Assembly: GCF_030936135.1 (NCBI RefSeq)
Contig: NC_082598.1
Location: 16,868,687 to 16,932,686 of the forward strand
Source of the DNA: Gavia stellata
Taxonomy: Eukaryota > Chordata > Aves > Gaviiformes > Gaviidae
DNA length: 64,000 bases
Direction of reading: 5' to 3'
Positions 48,001 through 57,000 of the stretch are shown one piece after another; the stretch's first letter is position 1; each line of letters opens with the position of its first letter. Made by a program: the position numbers and the translations under genes. The notes below the pieces were generated by a model. It was not told the DNA's origin, ran no database searches, and saw only the letters and a list, made by a program, of their open reading frames with translations.

Positions 48001-51000
48001 TCAGGTTTAGCTGAAATATATTATATAGCTGAAATGTATTTTAGCTAGAAAATATTGCACAACAGACATTTGAAGAATTAGGTCCTTCGGTATTGAAAGA
48101 TACTGGAATATCTTGAAAAGTGAAAATAGCTACTTAACTATTGAAATGAAATCAGTGTTTAGCCCACACGGGTCATAATCCTGATTCCTGTACATTGTAT
48201 ATCGATGTGCTTGGTGTTGCAACATTTACAACAGTTAACTTTCTGTATTTTAACTATAACTGTAAGACCTGTTTGGCAAGCTGGTTTGTTCAGGTGCTAT
48301 ATGTGCAATTGTCATTATCTGCTGTTTTATAATGAAGTGTTAGATGAGAAGATATTAAAAACTAAGCAATCTTAGGAGCAACTGTGAAATATTTCAATGC
48401 ACAACCAGTGTAAGAAATTCCTATCATTTTAACTTGTTTGCTTTAATACTCAGAATGGTAAGCGTCTCTTTTTATAGTTTTGCGTGCTAAAAGAGCACGT
48501 GGGAAGCATTGTCACTCTATGGAATATCTAGGAAAAAAGGTTTTTGCTGTTATCATGGATATTGGAAAAATGCATCTCAGTGGTACCAGTCTATCCTGAA
48601 AACCTTACCACAGAGCTAGAATATGCACTGACGAATATCTTGTTTGTTGTTAATTCTGGTGGGGTTTCTACTGTAGTTTGGAAGTTAGCATTTAATATGA
48701 CCGCTGTCCTCTTTAAAAGCTGCAATATTATTTCCAACCTTCAATAGGTGAGATAAAAATAACAATTTGAGTTTCTGAAAGACAGGTGCTGCAACACCTA
48801 ATTTTTAGGTGTGCCCTGTAGAACTTAATTCACAGCCTTCGTTTAGACACCTAAGCTCTCTACCATGTACCTGGAGAGTCTGATGTACTCATCAGTGCAG
48901 TCCAGTGCAATCACGTACACCGTTCAGAGCCACCTCAAGTTGGAGTGTCTGAACTGCAGCTCTTTACAGCTTGGACAGAAGCACTGGGAACAGCATCTGG
49001 GAAGCTCCAGCTGCTCAGACTCTGCAAAACCTTTCTTTCGTAGAAAGAATTGAGGGGCCTCCTCCAAGTGTGTGGTGATGAGAATTACAGCTTGAACACT
49101 TGCAGATGAAGTTGTAGACTTCAGTTTTCTCTGCTTAGGTGGATTCAAGCTAACATTTCCCTTTATCCCTGTAATTGGTGCCTTGGAGGGAGGAATAGGG
49201 AAGAGGAGAGTTGGAAATCTGGAGACTCACGTTTGTACCTGACTTTCTTAGTAAGTGTTGTAGTCGCTACAAGGAGGAGCAGGAATACCAGACCTTCATG
49301 AAAGAAAAGCACCAACATTTTTAAGGATCCTGGGCCCATCTACATGTGCAGTAATACTTAACACTAGATCATGACTCTCACGGGGTCATGGGATTTTAGT
49401 TGGCTTGATTTTAGTGGACTGGTATCTCTGGATCCCAGTAAGGCTCTGACATGAGCCAGACTGGAATCCCTCAATGCTTTTAAGACTAAATACTTCTAAA
49501 TAAAACTTATTTTTAGCTAGTTCCTCTTCTTAAATGATAGATCTCTTCTAGCTCGTTTAAAGTGTACTTACTGAACTGTCCCGAATATTAATATTTACAG
49601 TTTTCATGATTTAAATTAATGAAATGAACCAAAGGAAAGCTGATTTGTGTGTTTTAATAAATTATATATATGTTAACTGTAGATCTATTTCAGCTCAAGC
49701 TGTAAAAATAAGCAGTGCATTTTTAATGACTGTTACCTCTCAAAAGTAAAAAAGATACTTTGGAATGGGTTTACCTGAGTACATCTTTAACTGTCAACCT
49801 AGAGAGAACCTTTCTGTAGCAAGTAATAATGCAAGAGTCCAATTTGTTCTGGTGTAGGGTGTTTTTTCCCCATTATACAGTTCCCACACTTACATAGTTT
49901 TAATGCACTGAATTTTTTTAATGGCTGTTGAAACATAATCACCCATTTGATTACTTTACCAAGGGAGTATTAGACTTTCCATCTTAAAGATACTATAGCT
50001 GGTTGTGCTTCTAAAAAAAAAAAAGGTGGTTTACTTCAAACAGAAGTTACTAAACTTCCTATACAGGAATTGCTAGATGAGTTTCTGTAGTCTGTTAGGC
50101 ATGCCAAGCTTGAATGGCCATAGCAATCTCTTTCAGCCTTAACATCTATAAAGATGTGATTTCTAAAGAAATCTTAGTAGAATTTAGGCACCCAAATCCA
50201 GTAGAATAAAATGGAATTATGCAGCTACCTCCTTTAGTCTAGACTCTTGAGTAATTTTTGCCATAATTGTTTATGAATTTCTTTAAATGACAAAAAAGTA
50301 TTAATGAAAAAGGCTTCATTACTTCACTGTCACCATTTGATTATTAAATCAGAAATATTGATGGACAAATAGTATTTTATCTTACTTTCTATCATAACTT
50401 TTCATAATTATCTTTAAATACAGGAAGCTTGCCTAGTAGTTTTTCCTGTTATACAACATAATCTTTTGAATTCAGCTCAGTCGTTCAGTTGAGTTATTTA
50501 AATATGTACATATTTGATCTCTGGTATATATTTGAAATATGTGTCTGAATAAAATAGAAATGTTACATTTACTGTCTATGTGATAGCATTGCTCACATAA
50601 CGTACAAAGTTATATTATCTTGATGTTAGATAAACATGCACAAAAAGTATTTACTTCTGTTTCTCATTTCTGTCTCTAAGCTGATTTAAGTTGCAGAAAG
50701 GGGGGTATTAATTTTTTTGACAGGTTTAAGCCTTATTAGTATGCAACTTCAGGGACATAGAAACAGAAGGTTTTAACTGTAAGATAATGCCTTTGTTATA
50801 TATACAGCACTCTTAATGTTGGAAGGGTCCAATGTTATTTGGCTTCATTTTTATTTGGCATCATTATACTTCTTGCATGTGTTGCCTAATTTATATTTTC
50901 TAGAATAATGTCGTGGTTTAACCGCACCCAGCAACTAAGCATCACACAGCCGTGGTGCTTAGTTGCTGGATGGGGTTAAACCACGACAAATAAAAGTGTA

Positions 51001-54000
51001 TCTCTTGTACTTTCTTACTCATTTGAAATCTTTCAGAGTTTTTGGCTAATTAAGATAGCTTTATAGACTCAAAGATAGAAAAAATATTTCTGTATGACTT
51101 ATTCTTTGAACAAGTTAAGGAAGGAAGGAAGAAGTTTAATCTCTCCTTTTTTTGTTGTTGTAAAGCAATTATTTGCCTACAGCCTTTCCCAAAGGGCTGT
51201 CTCCCCTGCAATTATTTATCTAAACATATGCACTAATTATGTAGATGTATATATTAAATACATCTATATATAAAAACTATATGTATAGCTAAATCTATAA
51301 TTAAATATATAGAATGTGTATATTTATACAGATCACGTGCTTTGTAAGCATGTGTGCTCTGAAAGGTGTAAAACATTATGTGCGTGTTATTTTAATAAAT
51401 ACAGAAATAGTTCTGATTGAATCTAGTATCTTCGGCAAGAATAATCTCATTGCTTACAATGTACTAAAATTTTGATTCAGTGGAACTGTTTTCACAAGTA
51501 GTATCTGGCCTTTGAAAGAAAGTTTTTATATGTATATGTGTAATGTGGAGAGATTAAAATACTGAAGTTTCATGAAGATAGCGTATGTTTGCTTTAACAT
51601 CATATTTTTAGTAACAGTAAGACTTTGTACTTACTGTTATTAAAACAACTTACCTATAATATAACCACTGTGGTCTTAAAGTCTGGATAAAAATAGGAAA
51701 AAATAACAAGTTTCGCGAAACCATACATTTTGATGTTAATGATCACATTTATTGCAGCAGTGCCTACAGATTGTCTAAGAATGGGATTGCATTTTTCTAG
51801 ACGCAAAGTGGCAGAAAATCCTGGCCCAAACTAGTTTGCCATCTAAATAGACAAGATAGATAAATATCAGGGAAGGGGGTTTGCCATACAAGTAAAGTAA
51901 ATAATACGACAACATCAAGTACAGTTATTTTCCCATTTTCTCCAATTTCATTGTTTTGCTGAAGCAAAGAATACACAGATAACTTTGGCACATCATTGTA
52001 ATTTCCATGTATATAAAATACTGCAGTAACTACCCTTTAAGTTGAATTGCATTGGGGTTTTTTTAGCATTTTAATAACCCTTTTGTGCTTCTCCTTAAAA
52101 TTAATGTTGTTTATTGCACAAAGAAAAACATTTCAGGTGTTCTGTAACAAAATATTTTTATGCATATCTGCTTGTCTTAACTATGAAAATGTAAGAATAT
52201 AGCTGAGCTGGTTTGGTGGGCAGAAAGGAGCAGAAGTGGCAGAAGAGAAGAAAAATTACAAAGGCTTGTGCTAAAAGATGCTTATTAATATGCATTTGTA
52301 TATCATTCTTTGAGAGAGCATGGCATTGCAGTCATTGCTATGGATGTGATGCACTTGAATTTTCCCTGGTTACTGTACTTTTATTTGTGGAAGGAAAAAA
52401 AAAGGCATACAGGGGGTTAGATAAGGGCTTAGTGATGCTACTGCTAATGTGATGTGGGAGTCACTTTGGCCAAGAGTTAGAAAAGATTCTTACATGCTGC
52501 AACACTGACATAGAACTGCGTGTCTTGTAAATACCTGACTTCAGAGGAAAACAAGTCTCAAGTTTGGCATTAGTCTCCCCGTGCAGCAGCAACTAATGAG
52601 AGAACTAATCACATAGAAGAATACATTGTTTTGTGGATTCTATCTGCATGTGGGAAATCTGAATTTAGGTGTTTCCACTTGGTTAGATACCCAAGTCTCT
52701 TTTGGAAAGTAGGCTTTCTGTTTTGGCTTACTAGTAGAAAGTTGGAAGATCTGAAAAACCTTAAGCAAAAGACTGTTCTTATCAATAGTCATTCTTTCAG
52801 ATGAAAGAAAGTAAATTTGAAAGTGAGTTCAATGCAAGTTGGATAGGAATACGATGACAGTTGTGTAACAAATCAACAGTTTTAAGGGAGAAAAAAAAAA
52901 GGAGAGAGATTTTCAGAATTCCGTAAGCAATCCACTGAATTCCTAGTAGGAATGGATCAGGATAACAGAGAAAAAAATATTATACTTACTAAATAATTTT
53001 AAAAACCCCGTGCAAATGGGAGGTACCAGGATATAAGTATGTAATTATATGAGGACGGAACAGTGAATGACATTTACAAATCACTGAGTTTATGAGGCTG
53101 CATGTATTTCAGTGTCCCAGAATCACAGCTGCTTTTTGGGAGAGATGTATGTATGGAGTCCTAGTAAAATCAAAACAATAATGCCAAGACACAGTAATCT
53201 TTGTTCATAAATGTTGCTATAACATTATGTTTTATAGTAATGTTTTCTATTTGGATATTTAACTACAATGCTGTAATGATTAAAGTAATACTTCTCAGAT
53301 ACAAAGTCTGTGAAACAGGAATTGAAAATCCGTTGTGGAAATGTAACTAAGAAATTACAGGCAGCTAATAGTTTTTGTATTAGTAATCTGTCTATTTTTA
53401 GTTTCCTAGCCTTCAGGCAGAGAAGCAATCAGTATGGTCTTCTGAACTGTAGCTATAAACATGATCTCTTTAAGAATCTTGCAAAACTCAAAAGTTAGGA
53501 AAATCTCGGACTTACTTGCTGTCTGTCAGAAATGGTTTCTTTGCCTTTGTGCAGTGTTTTTGATACAATGCTATTTCTTGTGACTTGTGCCCTGATTTTG
53601 TTTGCTACCACAAGGAGTCTTTTGTTTCAAAGAAAACCTTGTGGTTAATTTTCTGCTAGGTCTTTTCATGAAAAAGGAAGGTCACGGCTTATAGCATTTG
53701 TATTGTCACTGCAAAGGACTGTACAAACTGTTCCATGGACCAGGATGTTTCTGTGAATAATTTAACGCTTGCTATATGCTTTTTAACATAGTATTTTCCT
53801 TTTTAAAATTTCAGCACCCTGTGTGTTATTTAGACACTTGTGTAAGACACGAATCACATTTGTGAGGATGAATTACGAAGTTACCACAATTCGTGCATCC
53901 ATAATTAACATGAAGTTAAGATCAAGTATAAAGACATGTTGAAATATTTTAAAGTATGTTCTTTACAGCTGGTGCTGATGTCAATTCAGTAGTAAGAGAG

Positions 54001-57000
54001 TATGGTATTTAAGTGAGACTTTAGTTTAATGCATTCTCATCTACAATTACCAGTAGCAAGTACTGATGCAGATTTTTACTTATCGCTTACCCACATAATT
54101 CTTTGTGTCTTAAATATTTTAATATGTGGGCATGATACAGTTACTTGACATTTTACAATTTGTCCTTTGTTTGCATGCAGCAAGGAGTTATGGGCGAAGA
54201 CGAGGTAATTCACTTCTGTTTGTTACAGTACAATTAATTCTGATTGAGCTGTTACTGATCATTACAATTAATTAATCCAGATTGTTGATTATAAACACGT
54301 ATCTGCATGTTGTCTTAGTTTGGGAAAGATGGAGGGTGCGAGGGAAGGAGGGGTGCAGTATGGATTGTTACGATCATTGATCTCTTTTTAGTGTTTGAGT
54401 TACAAATCCTTTAATCAGTTAAAACACTGTAGTTCTAATCATAACTTAGTTCATGCTAATGGCTACTGTTGGCAGTCATTGGCCCCTTTAAAATTATGCA
54501 GTTTGTTAGTTGTTCTTCTAACTCATCATCTTTTGCTTCTGTAGAAGTGATAGAGTACAGAGTGAAAACTAAAAGCCTTTCATAAACTTAACAAGAAATC
54601 TAGAAGATAACTCTTAAAAATAGTAAACAGATCTTTGTAGTATAGGCCAATATATGCTCACTGACCTTGGAAAAGCTATACTGATTTAATTATATGAGGA
54701 TGTGACCTGTGGTTGTTATAAAGACTATGTAAAGTGTGCAGCAAAAATATCAAGATCTTTGATAGCTTCCAGTATTCACAACATAAACATAGGTTCATGT
54801 GTCTCTCTCTTGATCTCTGCATTGATTCATAACTGATTGTTTGGTAGCCCTAATGTAGAGAGGAGTGATGATCTAGATCGTAGTCAGTGTGTGTAACAGT
54901 ACAATCATGTTTTGATGATTCCTGGCAGATTCTGCTTAATTCTTTTCACTGTCATAAAACAAAAAGAAACAAGTGTTTGAAAGGACTTATCCTTTTAATT
55001 CACAGTCATTGGGACAAATGTGAAAACCTAGCAAACTACCTTTTTGATCTCTTCATCTGAGAGACATTTAGAAGTGAAGAGGGGGGAGAAGAAAGTATTA
55101 GGAATCATATAAAGCATGTTACTGCAAACATATTATTCTGTTGTCCTCTATGTCATCTTAGCTCTCTGAGGAGCTACAGTGCTTTTGGCAAACCTTTACC
55201 CACATTAAAGTAAAACTGATGTCTTCATTATCACTTCGGAATATGTTGTGCTTGTTTAATTTGTACTGGGAAGAGAGCCTTAGAATTCTCGTTGTTATTA
55301 GATTTTAACATTGGTCTGTGGGTAAAAAATAAATTATTCTGAGGATTACTCTTTCATTATTTTTTCTCCTATATACTTGCGTATATTGTAAGTTGGAATT
55401 GTCTAAGGAGTACTTTTAGAGAAACACCAAAACATAATTTTCATGGTCTGAAGAGACACGTTCCTTAAGTATAAATTCTGTGTTGTTTTTTTAAAAACAG
55501 AACAAAAGAACAAAAACAACAACAACAACAACAACAACAACAAAAAAAAAAAAACAAAAAACAAACAACCCCACCACTTAAATGCTTTTGTGGAAATATT
55601 CTAATGCCAAGAAGTTTGTTAAAATTGACATGTTTTTATGTCACTTAAATTTCTTTTTTCCTGCAGTATAGAGACTTCCAGAGGTAAAGAGCAAATCTGT
55701 GTGCTTTTTTATAAAGATAACCCAGCTAAATTACAGTCATTTTAGATTTAAGAAGTTAAGAATAACTCATATTAGTGACACTTCTGCAGTTTCCTGTGAG
55801 TTCCTCCAATTTGAGTCTTATTTCTTCCTCTGGTCACTTTTTCCCTTTCACTGTCACTATGATAACAGCTCCATCTTCTCCATCATTCACATCAGTAATT
55901 CAGAAATCTGTTGTTATATCCCCCTTTCTTGATTGTGTAACCAATCTTACTGCTTCTTCATATATATCTTTAAGATCCGATCATTCTTGTTAGTCTTCAT
56001 AACTGAAACTCATATCCACATTACTCAGCTGCTGCAGTCTTCATAGGATGATCTTGCTCCTCTTATGTCTAAATAGATGATTTACAAGATGAATCTGCCT
56101 GGCTGCTTCTTCCAACTGTGTTAACTTTCTCCCTTGCTTCCTCACTTTTCTGCCCCATTGAGCACCAGCTACATGCTTCCACTTTTAAAGGCACTGTACT
56201 GATCTGTTATCTAGCGTTTGAATGCATCCTTATGATAGCAAGCAAGGATGCCATCACTTGCTCCCCACTAGTCATGTTCTCAAACATGCATATCACCATT
56301 GTTAATGGCAAGGAGGAGCTTGCTACAGCTTTCTGCATTTGCTGTACTCCTCTCCTTCGGATGCCTACTTAAGACATAAACGTGCAATACCACCATAAAG
56401 GTGTTGTAGTTACAGTCTATGTTACTTAGTACAGTCCTGTGCTCCTGCTTTTATTTTCTGATCCTCATGACATGTTATTGTGTTCAGTTGTTTTCTATCA
56501 TCTTGTGTTTTCTGTCGGTATTTTTGATATACTGTATTTTTATTACGGATTTAGATACAAAATCAGGGTAATTAGGCATTACCACAACATAGGTCATTGG
56601 TCATGATGTTTGCTATCTGTTCTCCAGCCTTGTCTTTAAGCACTTGATTCTCAAGGGGTCTTCTGGAAGTGAATGGCTTTCATACTGCTCTCACCCCTAG
56701 CTGATCAGCACAATGTCTGCAGGTGTTCCTACAGGACTTTCTTGGTAGTATTCCCCTGAGAGGGGATAAAAGTTACAGACTGCAGTATGGCTCACAGCTA
56801 AGGTACTGCAGGCTCAGCTGTCAGGGACCTACTGCTCCTGCGTATGGATTTGCAGTGGGTGAATCTGGAGGAAGTTGGCTAATTGAGATGGAAAATCAAC
56901 TTGCTTCCCAAAAGTGTGCTAGGTTGTTTTTTGGTTTTGTTTGCTTGCTTGTTTTTGGAAAGCAGTTGAATTAATTAATAATTATTTAAAAAATGAGTGA

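Larger units (their letters stand above)
47054..54180 (+). other. CPEB2: CPEB2 intron 4 (7127 bp)
   Basis: AT-rich intron with donor GTAAGT and acceptor TTTGTTTGCATGCAG. It contains the decayed exon 4 duplicate (about 47163-47265), the 80-bp fold-back element at 50909-50988, and an AT-rich palindromic tract near 51235-51315. The relatively GC-rich block 48780-49480 may be an old repeat I cannot name. The short stretch 50090-50160 ends like an old CR1 3' terminus ('ctttcagccttaacatctat'), at low confidence. Confidence 0.85.

Noticed and set aside
48865..49053. 62-codon frame with several Cys ('SHLKLECLNCSSLQ')
   Set aside because: The Cys spacing does not fit a zinc finger, and there is no splice context in phase with CPEB2; likely part of an old repeat.
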